DNA from: a virus
IMG/VR virus record: IMGVR_UViG_3300046787_000130
Coordinates: 97,238-161,237 of that record
Strand: one strand, 5' to 3'
DNA length: 64,000 nucleotides
A program made the position numbers and the translations under genes. This document shows positions 31,946-40,694 of the stretch, in pieces. The notes below the pieces were generated by a model. It was not told the origin of the DNA. It worked only from the letters and a program-made list of their open reading frames with translations, and ran no database searches. Every line of letters starts with the position of its first letter. The first letter of the stretch is position 1.

Positions 31946-32699
31946 AGAAAAGAAACTACTTGTAAAGATGTCGCAGATGCTGGGTCAACCTGTAGACCCA
32001 GAACTGGTTGAATCTATCAAGAGAGAAGAGTATCTAAACCGTAAGATATTCGAAAAAGAAATACCTCCTCCTGCACCAGTTTTGCAGGAAGTTGTCGTTG
32101 TAAAACCAGAACCTGTTCCGGCACCTAAGCCTGCTGAGACTAACATTGTTCCCGCAAAACAAGACCTTGTTCAACAAGTAGTAAACACACTAGGCACTAC
32201 ATCAAAGAATCCTCTCGCAGATACATATCGCGACAAGGAGATAGAGGGCATTCGTAAGACTCTTGCTGAAATGATGCAGAAGATTTCTACGATGTCTTGG
32301 GGCAGTGGCGGTACTGGTTCAGTCTACATTGATGAGATGGTAGATTTTGACAAGAGTTCATATGCTGAGGGTCGATACCTTAAGTGGACTAATGGCAAAT
32401 TCCGTCTAGATGATATCAATTCTCAACAAGTTACATACAATACAACTACAACAGCAACAAATTACACAGCTGTCGATAATGATTATTATATTGGAGTAAC
32501 CGCTGGTCCTGTAACAATTACATTACCATCTTCTACCACTTCAGGTAGAACCATAGTTATCAAGGATGAAACTGGTAACGCGCAAAACAACAACATCACT
32601 ATTGCTGGAACAATAGACAATGATGCTGGTGGCGTGATACTAGCAATTAACAACGGAGCAGTTCAGTTGCTATTCCGTAATGGATGGAGAATTATCTAA
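31932..32699 (+). CDS. Tail-fibre or virion decoration-like structural protein
   Basis: A 255-aa protein starting at ATG 31932, overlapping the protease gene. The N-terminal 60 residues are helical, followed by a Pro/Val linker (PPPAPVLQEVVVVKPEPVPA). The C-terminal 110 residues are beta-rich (VTITLPSSTTSGRTIVIKDE, GNAQNNNITIAG), resembling the repeated beta domains of fibre and decoration proteins. Probably structural; exact location unknown. Confidence 0.6.
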   Translation: MKTLEEKKLLVKMSQMLGQPVDPELVESIKREEYLNRKIFEKEIPPPAPVLQEVVVVKPEPVPAPKPAETNIVPAKQDLVQQVVNTLGTTSKNPLADTYRDKEIEGIRKTLAEMMQKISTMSWGSGGTGSVYIDEMVDFDKSSYAEGRYLKWTNGKFRLDDINSQQVTYNTTTTATNYTAVDNDYYIGVTAGPVTITLPSSTTSGRTIVIKDETGNAQNNNITIAGTIDNDAGGVILAINNGAVQLLFRNGWRII

Positions 32700-34018
32700 T
32701 GTCATACTTACTAGACAGAAGCGTTACGCAAGGCACTATTCCTTGGCAGGTTACAAATTACTTCAATGCTGTTAGCGTTGATGCCTTTGCTCGCCAAAGA
32801 GTTTCAACGCCATTTACATTGGGTGACTACAAACATCTGTACGGTATTGACCCCAACTTCCTAGAAAATACTGCTAATGGCGGAACAGTTACATTCCAAT
32901 CAAACCAAGCATGCGCAAGACTTACAACATCAAGTGCATCAAACAGTTCAGTAATTCACCAAACCAAGTTCTATCACCACTATATGCCAGGCAAAAGTCA
33001 AATTATCATGAGCAGTTTTAATTTTTATACTGCTACTGCTAATGTCAGAAAACGTACAGGATACTTTGATGATAACAACGGCATATTTTTTGAACAGGCA
33101 GGCGACGGAACCTTAGCAATTGTTCTTCGTAATTACGTTACAGGTTCTCCTGTTGATAAAAAGATTAGCCAATTTGGTGGCGTATATGGCGCAGGCGATA
33201 CAGGTTGGAATGTAGATGCTTGCGCTGGTGGCGCAAGTAATTCTTTAAACCCAAGTGGCTTTAGCCTTGACATCACTAAGACCCAACTGCTAATAATTGA
33301 CTTTCAGTGGTTAGGTGTCGGTCGTGTTCGTGTTGGATTTGCACACAACGGAGACTTTATTCTTGCTCATACGTTTAATGCTTCTAATGAATTAAATACT
33401 GTGTATATGAGTACACCAAATCTTCCGCAACGTTGTGAGATTGTAAATACAGGAACAACAACTGGCGCATATATGGACCAAATATGTGGAACTGTAATGT
33501 CAGAAGGCGGATATGTCGAAGCAGGTCAAGACTGGGCGGTTTCAAATCCAACACTAAGAACACTTACGTCAGGGTCTACGCTTCCTATTATGGCAATTAG
33601 ATTAAAAACCGCATACAAAACCTATTCAAATAGAATGATTGTTCGAATGGGAAATATCAATATTTTCTCTTCAGGAGAAAACATTAAATGGCAGTTGATT
33701 AAACTTCCTAATCAAGCAGCATTAACTGGTAGCACTTGGACTGATGTTAGTGCAGATAGCGGCGTGCAGTACAACGCAACTTGCACTGCATATTCTGGTG
33801 GCGACGAGATTGATAATGGTTGGGTTGGAGCATCTACTCAAGGAAGTCAAAAGGCTGGGGGCGCACCTACAAGTAACATTCCATCATCAGCCAAGAAAAA
33901 TTATATCGTGCAAAACTATGCGAGCACCGATAGCGAAATTTATGTAATTGTTGCTACAAATCTAGGTACTCAATCCACTGATGTTGGTGTAGGATTGCAG
34001 TGGCGCGAGATATATTAA
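32699..34018 (+). CDS. Large beta-rich virion structural protein (putative fibre/decoration)
   Basis: A 439-aa protein beginning at ATG 32699. It shows motifs seen in a widespread phage structural family: FARQRVSTPFTLGDYKHLYG and MPGKSQIIMSSF at the N-terminus, then long beta-rich Ser/Thr/Gly/Asn segments. No signal or membrane segment. Downstream of another structural gene and upstream of the lysis block, suiting late expression. Likely receptor-contacting or capsid-decorating; not proven. Confidence 0.6.
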   Translation: MSYLLDRSVTQGTIPWQVTNYFNAVSVDAFARQRVSTPFTLGDYKHLYGIDPNFLENTANGGTVTFQSNQACARLTTSSASNSSVIHQTKFYHHYMPGKSQIIMSSFNFYTATANVRKRTGYFDDNNGIFFEQAGDGTLAIVLRNYVTGSPVDKKISQFGGVYGAGDTGWNVDACAGGASNSLNPSGFSLDITKTQLLIIDFQWLGVGRVRVGFAHNGDFILAHTFNASNELNTVYMSTPNLPQRCEIVNTGTTTGAYMDQICGTVMSEGGYVEAGQDWAVSNPTLRTLTSGSTLPIMAIRLKTAYKTYSNRMIVRMGNINIFSSGENIKWQLIKLPNQAALTGSTWTDVSADSGVQYNATCTAYSGGDEIDNGWVGASTQGSQKAGGAPTSNIPSSAKKNYIVQNYASTDSEIYVIVATNLGTQSTDVGVGLQWREIY

Positions 34019-34030
34019 AAGGAGAATAAC

Positions 34031-34720
34031 ATGGCAGTATCAGGAACAATATCAAGACCAGTAGGAAGCAGAGGCGCTTTTGGATTAACCAAAGAGAAAC
34101 TTTTGCAAATTGTTCCTGCGGCTAAGAACACGAAACTAAATCTTGACTTACTAGTTGAGAGCCTAAATGAAGTTTGCGCAAAGATGGTTGATGAAGTTAA
34201 CTTCGCATCAATCAATCGCCAAGCCGCATTCATTGCTCAGTGCGCTCATGAGTCAGGAAGTTTCTGCCGTGTTACAGAGAACCTCAATTACTCTCCTGAA
34301 GGTTTGACTAAAATCTTCCCGAAGTATTTTCCAACCATTGAGTCTACAAAGAATTACGCTAGACTACCTGAAAAGATTGCTAATAAGGTTTATGCAAACC
34401 GTATGGGCAATGGACCAGAAACATCTGGAGACGGGTGGAAGTACAGAGGTCGCGGACTCATTCAACTTACAGGTAAATTCAATTATCTAAAGTGCGGACC
34501 AAGCCTTGGATTGGATTTAACCGCATCTCCTGAATATCTAGAGTCAGTAGCAGGCGCAGTAAAATCTGCATACTGGTTTTGGAATACAAACAATCTGAAT
34601 GCTTTTGCTGATACGGATGATATTAAAGGTATGACTAAGAAAATTAATGGTGGCTATATTGGATTGGAAGAACGTCAGCATCTATATGATTTAGCAAAGA
34701 AAGTTCTTACGACAATATAG
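34031..34720 (+). CDS. GH19 chitinase-like endolysin
   Basis: A 229-aa peptidoglycan hydrolase of the GH19 lysozyme-like fold. QAAFIAQCAHESGSF provides the catalytic Glu, GDGWKYRGRGLIQLTGKFNY is the diagnostic GH19 block, and KINGGYIGLEERQ closes the domain. No signal peptide, so it depends on the holin encoded next door. AAAAGGAG precedes ATG 34031. First gene of the lysis block. Confidence 0.93.
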   Translation: MAVSGTISRPVGSRGAFGLTKEKLLQIVPAAKNTKLNLDLLVESLNEVCAKMVDEVNFASINRQAAFIAQCAHESGSFCRVTENLNYSPEGLTKIFPKYFPTIESTKNYARLPEKIANKVYANRMGNGPETSGDGWKYRGRGLIQLTGKFNYLKCGPSLGLDLTASPEYLESVAGAVKSAYWFWNTNNLNAFADTDDIKGMTKKINGGYIGLEERQHLYDLAKKVLTTI

Positions 34721-34729
34721 GAGACTAAA

Positions 34730-34969
34730 ATGTCAATTAAAGATGTGCTATTAAAGACGTTTACAGGTAAGGATAACCAAACCTTAGACATTGGACGTAT
34801 TTTATGGGCAGTATCTGTTTTGAGTTTTCTAGGAATGGGATTTTTTGCAATATATAAAGGGCAGGTAACAGATTTTATTGCTTTTGGAACAGGTTGCGCC
34901 GCAGTGCTTGCTGCTGGTGGTGCTGCTCTAGGTTTCAAGAGTAAAACAGAACCAGGACAAAACGAATGA
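34730..34969 (+). CDS. Putative holin
   Basis: A 79-residue membrane protein immediately after the endolysin. Two hydrophobic segments (RILWAVSVLSFLGMGFFAIY and DFIAFGTGCAAVLAAGGAAL) are separated by a short turn, with a polar, charged C-terminus, a class II holin layout. AGGAG precedes ATG 34730. Function is inferred from topology and position. Confidence 0.75.
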   Translation: MSIKDVLLKTFTGKDNQTLDIGRILWAVSVLSFLGMGFFAIYKGQVTDFIAFGTGCAAVLAAGGAALGFKSKTEPGQNE

Positions 34970-35313
34970 AAACATTTAAAGACTTTTCAGAAACAGTCAA
35001 AGAACCAACAGGCGACTTGAAGAAGGCTTGTTGGGCAGGATACACTGCAGTTGGCGTGAAGATGAAGAATGGCAGAAAGGTTCCTAATTGCGTTCCAATC
35101 AAGGAAGCAAAGGATGAGGGCGAGTATGACTACGAAGGCGACATGGCAATGTCGCAACTAAAGAGCATAATGGCAAATGCTAAGAGACTTCATAACATGA
35201 TGGAACCTGATACTAACTTGCCTGAATGGGTACAGAGCAAGATTACTCTTGCTGAGGACTACATTGTTACTGCCGCCAATTATATGGAAGGACAGTCAGA
35301 TGAAGACCTTTAA
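34966..35313 (+). CDS. Capsid-targeted-like small protein
   Basis: A 115-residue protein beginning MKTFKDFSETVKE, close to the T4 internal-protein leader MKTYQEFIAE. It is followed by GDLKKACWAGYTAVGVKMKN and GRKVPNCVPIKEA, a short motif I recall from marine T4-like phages. The C-terminal half is helical. ATG 34966 overlaps the holin TGA. Possibly a packaged, ejected protein. Confidence 0.6.
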   Translation: MKTFKDFSETVKEPTGDLKKACWAGYTAVGVKMKNGRKVPNCVPIKEAKDEGEYDYEGDMAMSQLKSIMANAKRLHNMMEPDTNLPEWVQSKITLAEDYIVTAANYMEGQSDEDL

Positions 35314-35656
35314 AGAGTTCATTTTAGAAGCAGCGGAACCTGTAGACTACACCGATGCTGGAAAAGTAAAGGCTGCTATTGGTACGGCTAAATTTAATGC
35401 AATGGTTAAGAGTGAACCTTTTCAAGCGCATCGTAGAATGCACTTTACAGATAATACGCCTACAACTTATTCTGTAACTGACCATGGTTACCATCATAAG
35501 GTAGAAGTTAGCACTCATCCATATTTGACGGTGTTTCATATAGGTCAAGCAAGACGTGGACCTGCAAAAGTTTCGTCATACCATCATATGGTTGCTCATC
35601 CTGAAGAACCTAAACGATATGTTACTATTAAAACACATGGATATGATGACAAATGA
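35300..35656 (+). CDS. Capsid-targeted-like small basic protein
   Basis: A 118-residue protein beginning MKTFKEFILEAAE, nearly identical to the T4 capsid targeting sequence and containing I-L-E, an expected prohead-protease site. The rest is basic and histidine-rich (GYHHKVEVSTHPYLTVFHIG, SSYHHMVAHPEEPKR). It overlaps the preceding gene by 14 nt. Candidate internal protein delivered to the host on infection; target unknown. Confidence 0.62.
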   Translation: MKTFKEFILEAAEPVDYTDAGKVKAAIGTAKFNAMVKSEPFQAHRRMHFTDNTPTTYSVTDHGYHHKVEVSTHPYLTVFHIGQARRGPAKVSSYHHMVAHPEEPKRYVTIKTHGYDDK

Positions 35657-36069
35657 AAAAACTACTATTACTTGCAGCCCTACTCCCACTAACAGCATCG
35701 GCTAATCCATACAACTGGAAAGCACTGCGCGCAGTAGATGGCGACACTGTTGAAGTTGAAGCAAAGTGGCTTCCTCCTGAACTAGGAACCAAAATCAAGA
35801 TTCGTGTTCTTGGCGTAGATACTCCTGAAAAGGCTCCACGCGCCAAGTGCGAACAGGAAGCAGCCAAGGCTCTTCTTGCTTCAGCATTTACTAGAGACTT
35901 TATCAAAACTGGTAAAGTTGTGGAAGTAAACATTAAGGATTGGGACAAGTATGGCGGAAGAATTCTTGGTGATATTGTTGTTGACGGAAAGAGCCTTAAA
36001 GACCAGTTGATTCTTCGCGGTCATGCACGTGCATACAATGGAGGCACCAAGTCAAGTTGGTGTAATTAA
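35653..36069 (+). CDS. Exported thermonuclease-like (SNase) protein
   Basis: A 138-aa staphylococcal-nuclease-like protein with a signal peptide (KKLLLLAALLPLTASA, likely cut before NPYN). SNase motifs: RAVDGDTVEVEA, IRVLGVDTPEKA, DKYGGRILGDIVV and LILRGHARAY. The catalytic Arg/Glu positions appear kept. Its location between holin and spanin genes suggests periplasmic action late in infection, perhaps degrading released DNA or blocking competitors. ATG 35653 overlaps the preceding stop. Confidence 0.85.
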   Translation: MKKLLLLAALLPLTASANPYNWKALRAVDGDTVEVEAKWLPPELGTKIKIRVLGVDTPEKAPRAKCEQEAAKALLASAFTRDFIKTGKVVEVNIKDWDKYGGRILGDIVVDGKSLKDQLILRGHARAYNGGTKSSWCN

Positions 36070-36070
36070 T

Positions 36071-36640
36071 ATGTTCAACCTTATTCCCTTGCCTTACAGA
36101 ATTTTAGCGGTTATACTAATAGCCTTATCTCTATTTGGATTTGGATATTACAAGGGATTACAGGTTAGCAAGGAGCGGATTGCGCTGTTTGAAGCCAAGG
36201 CTAGACTTGAATATGAACAACTTCGTAATGCCTATGAAAAAGCCAAGAATGATGTAAATACAAAGATTGTTACGGAATATGTTGACCGTATCATCTATGT
36301 TACCAAGTGGAGAACTAAAAATGTTGAAATCGTCAAAGAAGTACCTTCTAATTGCGAGTTGTCTGCTGGTTGGGTGCACGTCCACGATTCCTCAGCAGAG
36401 GGTCGTGATGCCGACCGTACCGCCGCAGCTGATGGAACCTCCTCAGAAATTAAAGACACTGAAGCCCTCGAAACAGTCATCGACAACTACGGAATCTGCG
36501 CAGCCAATGCCGAAAAAGTGAAGGCTTGGCAAAAATGGTACACAGACCAGCAGGTTGCTGTCGGCAAGATTAATCGGGATAACGGAGTTCCGGAAAATAT
36601 AAATACAGCTGAAATACCTATCGAAAAGGCTAAGCAATGA
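36071..36640 (+). CDS. Inner-membrane spanin (Rz-like)
   Basis: A 189-aa protein with one N-terminal transmembrane segment (YRILAVILIALSLFGFGYYK) and a long charged periplasmic coiled coil (ERIALFEAKARLEYEQLRNA), the layout of i-spanins. A lipoprotein gene lies wholly inside it in another frame (36321-36521), as in lambda Rz/Rz1. It would fuse inner and outer membranes at the last step of Gram-negative lysis. Confidence 0.88.
   Translation: MFNLIPLPYRILAVILIALSLFGFGYYKGLQVSKERIALFEAKARLEYEQLRNAYEKAKNDVNTKIVTEYVDRIIYVTKWRTKNVEIVKEVPSNCELSAGWVHVHDSSAEGRDADRTAAADGTSSEIKDTEALETVIDNYGICAANAEKVKAWQKWYTDQQVAVGKINRDNGVPENINTAEIPIEKAKQ
36321..36521 (+). CDS. Outer-membrane spanin lipoprotein (Rz1-like), nested
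   Basis: A 66-residue lipoprotein entirely embedded in the i-spanin gene in a different frame. The signal sequence KKYLLIASCLLVGCTST ends in the lipobox LVGC, so the mature protein would start with lipidated Cys. The rest is proline-rich (PQQRVVMPTVPPQLMEPPQK), typical of Rz1. GTGGAGAACTAAAA precedes ATG 36321. It indicates an outer membrane in the host. Confidence 0.88.
   Translation: MLKSSKKYLLIASCLLVGCTSTIPQQRVVMPTVPPQLMEPPQKLKTLKPSKQSSTTTESAQPMPKK
36598..36605 (+). promoter_or_regulatory. T4-type late promoter TATAAATA inside the spanin gene
   Basis: Exact late-type octamer 39 nt before ATG 36637, matching the spacing of the candidates at 20561 and 24519. It lies in coding sequence of the i-spanin, so chance occurrence cannot be excluded. 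Confidence 0.45.
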
Positions 36641-37032
36641 GTGAATTTGATACCTCAAAGTTAATGCGGTTAGACAACGATATTAATGCCTTGAAGGTAG
36701 AAGTCAGCGCACTCAAAGAAAAAGTATCATTTTTTAATGTCATCTATGGAAAGTTTGACGATACCCTGGAAAAGGTAGAGAAACTCATGGAAGACAGAAG
36801 AAACGAAACCAATCAGGATTTACGAGATGTATACCAAAAAATACAAGATACGGAGAATAAAATTATGGATGAAATTCGTAATTTGAAAACCGAAATGGTA
36901 TCACAGAGAGATGCTGAACAGAATAAGATGAACAACAAAATTGAAAGTCTTGACAAGTGGCGCTGGCAGATGATGGGTGGCGCAGCAGTTGTTGGATTCC
37001 TACTCTCCAAAGCCGCAGACTTTATCAAGTAG
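36637..37032 (+). CDS. Tail-anchored coiled-coil membrane protein (DUF7201-like)
   Basis: A 131-residue protein with three heptad-rich helices (LDNDINALKVEVSALKEKVS and following) and one C-terminal transmembrane segment (WRWQMMGGAAVVGFLLSKAA). This layout resembles XhlA-type and related phage lysis-associated proteins. It overlaps the i-spanin stop by 4 nt. Likely part of lysis control; not proven. Confidence 0.65.
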   Translation: MSEFDTSKLMRLDNDINALKVEVSALKEKVSFFNVIYGKFDDTLEKVEKLMEDRRNETNQDLRDVYQKIQDTENKIMDEIRNLKTEMVSQRDAEQNKMNNKIESLDKWRWQMMGGAAVVGFLLSKAADFIK

Positions 37033-37061
37033 TTGACTTTTCCCTTCGAATAGGGTATGCT
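37033..37061 (+). promoter_or_regulatory. Sigma70-type promoter before primase
   Basis: TTGACT (37033-37038), 17-nt spacer, TATGCT (37056-37061). The spacer and -10 region CGAATAGGGTATGCT resemble CGAACTAGGGTATCAT at the ribozyme/tRNA promoter (52452-52480), suggesting a shared second class of phage promoter. Confidence 0.7.
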
Positions 37062-37092
37062 AGGTAATCCTAGCCACCACTAAAGTTATATT

Positions 37093-38121
37093 ATGAGCGT
37101 ATACATTGACCAGAAGTACATTGGGTCTGTATCCTTCAAACTTGATTTGTTCAAGAAAAAGAAGGATGACCTGTACAACTTCCGTTGCCCATATTGCGGC
37201 GACTCCAAACGTAACAAAGTAAAAGCCCGTGCTTTCGTGTACCGAAAGTTAAATGGGTATTTCTTTATTTGCCATAATTGCGGCAAATCCACTACCTTTT
37301 CAAACTTTCTACAGTACATGGATGAGAATCAGTACAAGCAGTATGCTTTTGAAAAGTATGCTGACGGCGCTGGTGTACATTCTCCTGTAAAGAAGCCTGA
37401 CTTTAGCGAGTACAAGGGTGGCGTTTTTGAGCATGTTTTTGAAAAAGAAAAAACTCTAAAACACGTTGAAAATATTGTAGAACTGCCGGACGGACACTTC
37501 GCCAAAGACTATATACTTAATAGGAAGATTCCTCAGAACGCTTGGTCTGAAGTGTTTTACACTGAAAACTTTAAGCAGTTTCTTGACGAGAATTACCCTA
37601 ATCACGGTAAAGAAAACATCCCAGACGATGCGCGAATCATTCTTTTTTACAAGAATGAGGGTGGCTCTGTCACTAACGTAGCAGGGCGGGCATTGGCTGA
37701 CTCTAAAATTCGCTATATGACAGTAAAGATTACAGATGAAAAGAAAATCTTTGGCTTACAGAATGTTGACAAGAGCAAACCAGTTTATGTCTTTGAAGGT
37801 CAGTTCGATTCGCTCTTTGTTCCTAATAGTGTCGCTTCTGGTGACAGCAATCTTATTGGTTGCGGAGACGTATTAGGGAAGGATAATGTTGTACTTGTAT
37901 TTGACAATGAACCTCGCAACAGAGAGATTGTCAAGCAAGTAAACAAAGCCATCGAACAAGGCTATCGCGTTTGTTTGTTTCCTGAAGATGCTCCGGGAAA
38001 GGACATTAATGAGATGGTTCAGAACGGAATGAGCGTTGATGAACTCAGAACCTTGATAGATGATAACACGGTTAGCGGTTTGTCAGCAAGTCTTAAATTC
38101 GTAACATGGAAGAAGGTATAA
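37093..38121 (+). CDS. 61: DNA primase (T4 gp61-like)
   Basis: A 342-aa DnaG-type primase. The N-terminal zinc-binding domain has CPYCGDS and CHNCGKS; the Toprim core includes KPVYVFEGQFDSLF (catalytic Glu) and VVLVFDNEPRNREIV (acidic metal site). It synthesises RNA primers for lagging-strand replication with the gp41-like helicase at 19201. The leader from its promoter is about 25 nt and lacks a clear Shine-Dalgarno. Confidence 0.93.
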   Translation: MSVYIDQKYIGSVSFKLDLFKKKKDDLYNFRCPYCGDSKRNKVKARAFVYRKLNGYFFICHNCGKSTTFSNFLQYMDENQYKQYAFEKYADGAGVHSPVKKPDFSEYKGGVFEHVFEKEKTLKHVENIVELPDGHFAKDYILNRKIPQNAWSEVFYTENFKQFLDENYPNHGKENIPDDARIILFYKNEGGSVTNVAGRALADSKIRYMTVKITDEKKIFGLQNVDKSKPVYVFEGQFDSLFVPNSVASGDSNLIGCGDVLGKDNVVLVFDNEPRNREIVKQVNKAIEQGYRVCLFPEDAPGKDINEMVQNGMSVDELRTLIDDNTVSGLSASLKFVTWKKV

Positions 38122-38122
38122 T

Positions 38123-38788
38123 ATGAAAGCACGTTTGATTAGTTGTTCACAACCAGTTAACTTACCGGCATATATTGATACGCCGCAAGAACTGGTAGCA
38201 TACTGTGCAAGGGTTTCTAATCCTGCCAATCAGTTGAACACGGAAACATCTGAAAGACTTATCAAGTATCTCATCAAGCACCAGCATTGGTCGCCTCTTG
38301 AGATGGTAAGTGCTTGCGTAGAAATTGAAACAACTCGTGATATTGCTAGACAGATTTTACGCCATCGTAGTTTTTCTTTCCAGGAATTCTCGCAGCGTTA
38401 TGCTGACCCAACGCAAGACTTGTCGTTTGAACTTCGTGAAGCAAGATTACAGGATACCAAGAACCGTCAGAACAGTATTGAGACTGATAACCAAAATTTG
38501 AAAGAGCGTTGGGAAGACTATCAACGTTCTATTATCGCTAATGCTCAAAGTGCATATCAGTGGGCTGTTGATAATGGTATTGCTAAGGAAGTTGCTCGCG
38601 CAGTTCTTCCTGAAGGACTTACTATGTCACGCATGTATATGAATGGTACTTTGCGTTCGTGGATTCACTATATACAACTCCGTCAAGCGAACGGCACCCA
38701 AAAAGAACATATGGAAATTGCTAAGGCTTGTGCTGCAGCAATTACCAAGATTTTCCCGCTTACAAAAGAACTAACAGAAGAGGCATAA
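38123..38788 (+). CDS. thyX: Flavin-dependent thymidylate synthase
   Basis: A 221-aa ThyX, converting dUMP to dTMP with FAD and methylene-tetrahydrofolate. The ThyX motif RHRSFSFQEFSQRY is intact, with HWSPLEMVSACVEIETTRDI before it and GTLRSWIHYIQLR (substrate-binding) near the C-terminus. It directly follows primase and precedes the ribonucleotide reductase; together with the dUTPase it supplies dTTP. Confidence 0.95.
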   Translation: MKARLISCSQPVNLPAYIDTPQELVAYCARVSNPANQLNTETSERLIKYLIKHQHWSPLEMVSACVEIETTRDIARQILRHRSFSFQEFSQRYADPTQDLSFELREARLQDTKNRQNSIETDNQNLKERWEDYQRSIIANAQSAYQWAVDNGIAKEVARAVLPEGLTMSRMYMNGTLRSWIHYIQLRQANGTQKEHMEIAKACAAAITKIFPLTKELTEEA

Positions 38789-38789
38789 C

Positions 38790-40694
38790 ATGGCTAGTAG
38801 ACTACCCAGCATTTATCAGGATTTCATTCACATTTCTCGCTATGCGCGTTTTAATGACGCACTTGGTCGCCGTGAGACTTGGGATGAAACCGTAGACCGT
38901 TACATTTCATTCTTTCAGAAACGCACTGACAACAACAAGAAAGTGCCTTGGGAAGAGATTCGCAGTGCTATTCTAAATCTTGAAGTCATGCCATCAATGC
39001 GTTGCTTGATGACTGCTGGTCCTGCTCTTGAAAAAGACCAAGTTGCTGGATACAACTGCTCATATGTCGTTGTTGATAGCCCTAAGTCATTTGATGAAAT
39101 TATGTATGTTTTGATGTGCGGTACTGGCGTTGGCTTCTCTATTGAATCCCGATACACCAACAAGTTGCCAGAGGTTCCAGATGAACTTCATCCTACAGAT
39201 ACTACAGTCGTTTTTGCAGACTCTAAGGTTGGTTGGGCAAAAGGCTACAGAGAATTCATTTCTCTGCTTTATGCTGGCAATGTTCCTAACTGGGATGTAT
39301 CGAAGGTTCGTCCAGCTGGTGTTCGGCTCAAGACATTCGGCGGCAGAGCATCAGGACCAGAACCACTTGTAGACTTGCTCAAGTTTACTCTTAACATTTT
39401 CCAGAAGGCGCGTGGTCGCAAACTATCCACATTGGAGTGCCATGACATTGTTTGTAAGATTGCTGACATCGTTGTGTGCGGCGGCGTTCGTCGTTCTGCG
39501 CTTATTTCTCTATCTGATCTTAACGATGACTCTGCTCGCCATGCTAAATCTGGTTCTTGGTGGCTCGCTGACGGTCAGCGTGCTCTAGCCAATAACTCTG
39601 CTGTTTATGAGCAGAAGCCTGACATGGATACGTTCATGCAGGAATGGGTAGCATTGTATATGTCGAAGTCTGGTGAGCGTGGTATCTTCTCACGTCAGGC
39701 ATCTAAGGCTATTGCTGCCAAGTATGAGCGTCGTGACCCTAACCATGAGTTCGGTACAAACCCTTGCTCTGAAATCATTCTGCGTCCATATGAATTCTGC
39801 AATCTCTCTGAGGTTGTTGTTCGTGCAGAAGATACCATTGAAGACCTGAAGCGCAAGTGCCGTATTGCTACTATCATTGGTACACTTCAGTCTACTATGA
39901 CAGACTTCCGTTACATTAACAAGAAGTGGAAGAAAAACTGCGATGAAGAGCGTTTGCTTGGCGTTTCTCTAACTGGTATCATGGACCATGCTCTATTGAA
40001 TGGTAGCAATCCTGCTGATTATGAGCATGGCAATCTACCTCGCGCACTTCAGTCAATGCGCAAGGAATGTGTTGAGACCAATAAGAAGTTTGCTGACATC
40101 CTTGGTATTGAAGCATCAGCTGCTATCACTTGCGTGAAGCCTTCCGGTACAGTTAGCCAGTTGGTTGACTCCGCTTCAGGTATTCACCCACGTTATAGCC
40201 AGTACTACATCCGTCGTGTTCGCGCAGACAAGAAAGACCCTCTTGCTGACTTTATGATTAGCAAGGGCTATCAGGCTGAGGAAGATTTCTACGGCAAGAG
40301 CAACTGGGTGTTTAGTTTTCCAATGAAGGCTCCTGAAGGTGCAGTCCTCACTAAGGATGTAACTGCTATCAAGCAACTTGAATTGTGGAAGATTTATCAG
40401 GACCACTGGTGCGAGCATAAGCCATCTATCACCGTATATGTTGGTGATGATGAGTGGATGGAAGTAGGCGCATGGGTTTATAAGAACATGGCTTCTCTAT
40501 CAGGCGTTTCATTCCTACCACGTGATACTGGTTCGTATCGTCAGGCTCCGTATGAGGCTATTGATGAGACTAAGTATAAGGAACTTCTTGCAACTCAGAA
40601 CGTTGAACTAAACTGGACTGAGTTTATGGAAGAGACAGATACTACAGAAAGTGCTCAAACATTAGCATGTGCAGCAGGCGGTTGTGAAATCTAA
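38790..40694 (+). CDS. nrdJ: Class II (adenosylcobalamin-dependent) ribonucleotide reductase
   Basis: A 634-aa single-subunit reductase. NCSYVVVDSPKSFDEIMYVL and MCGTGVGFSIESR are typical of monomeric class II enzymes; NPCSEIILRPYEFCNLSEV carries the N-x-C-x-E catalytic set; CGGVRRSALISL the partner cysteine; the C-terminus ends LACAAGGCEI (CxxxxC redox pair). No separate radical-generating subunit is present, as expected for B12 enzymes. Activity depends on host cobalamin. Confidence 0.92.
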   Translation: MASRLPSIYQDFIHISRYARFNDALGRRETWDETVDRYISFFQKRTDNNKKVPWEEIRSAILNLEVMPSMRCLMTAGPALEKDQVAGYNCSYVVVDSPKSFDEIMYVLMCGTGVGFSIESRYTNKLPEVPDELHPTDTTVVFADSKVGWAKGYREFISLLYAGNVPNWDVSKVRPAGVRLKTFGGRASGPEPLVDLLKFTLNIFQKARGRKLSTLECHDIVCKIADIVVCGGVRRSALISLSDLNDDSARHAKSGSWWLADGQRALANNSAVYEQKPDMDTFMQEWVALYMSKSGERGIFSRQASKAIAAKYERRDPNHEFGTNPCSEIILRPYEFCNLSEVVVRAEDTIEDLKRKCRIATIIGTLQSTMTDFRYINKKWKKNCDEERLLGVSLTGIMDHALLNGSNPADYEHGNLPRALQSMRKECVETNKKFADILGIEASAAITCVKPSGTVSQLVDSASGIHPRYSQYYIRRVRADKKDPLADFMISKGYQAEEDFYGKSNWVFSFPMKAPEGAVLTKDVTAIKQLELWKIYQDHWCEHKPSITVYVGDDEWMEVGAWVYKNMASLSGVSFLPRDTGSYRQAPYEAIDETKYKELLATQNVELNWTEFMEETDTTESAQTLACAAGGCEI

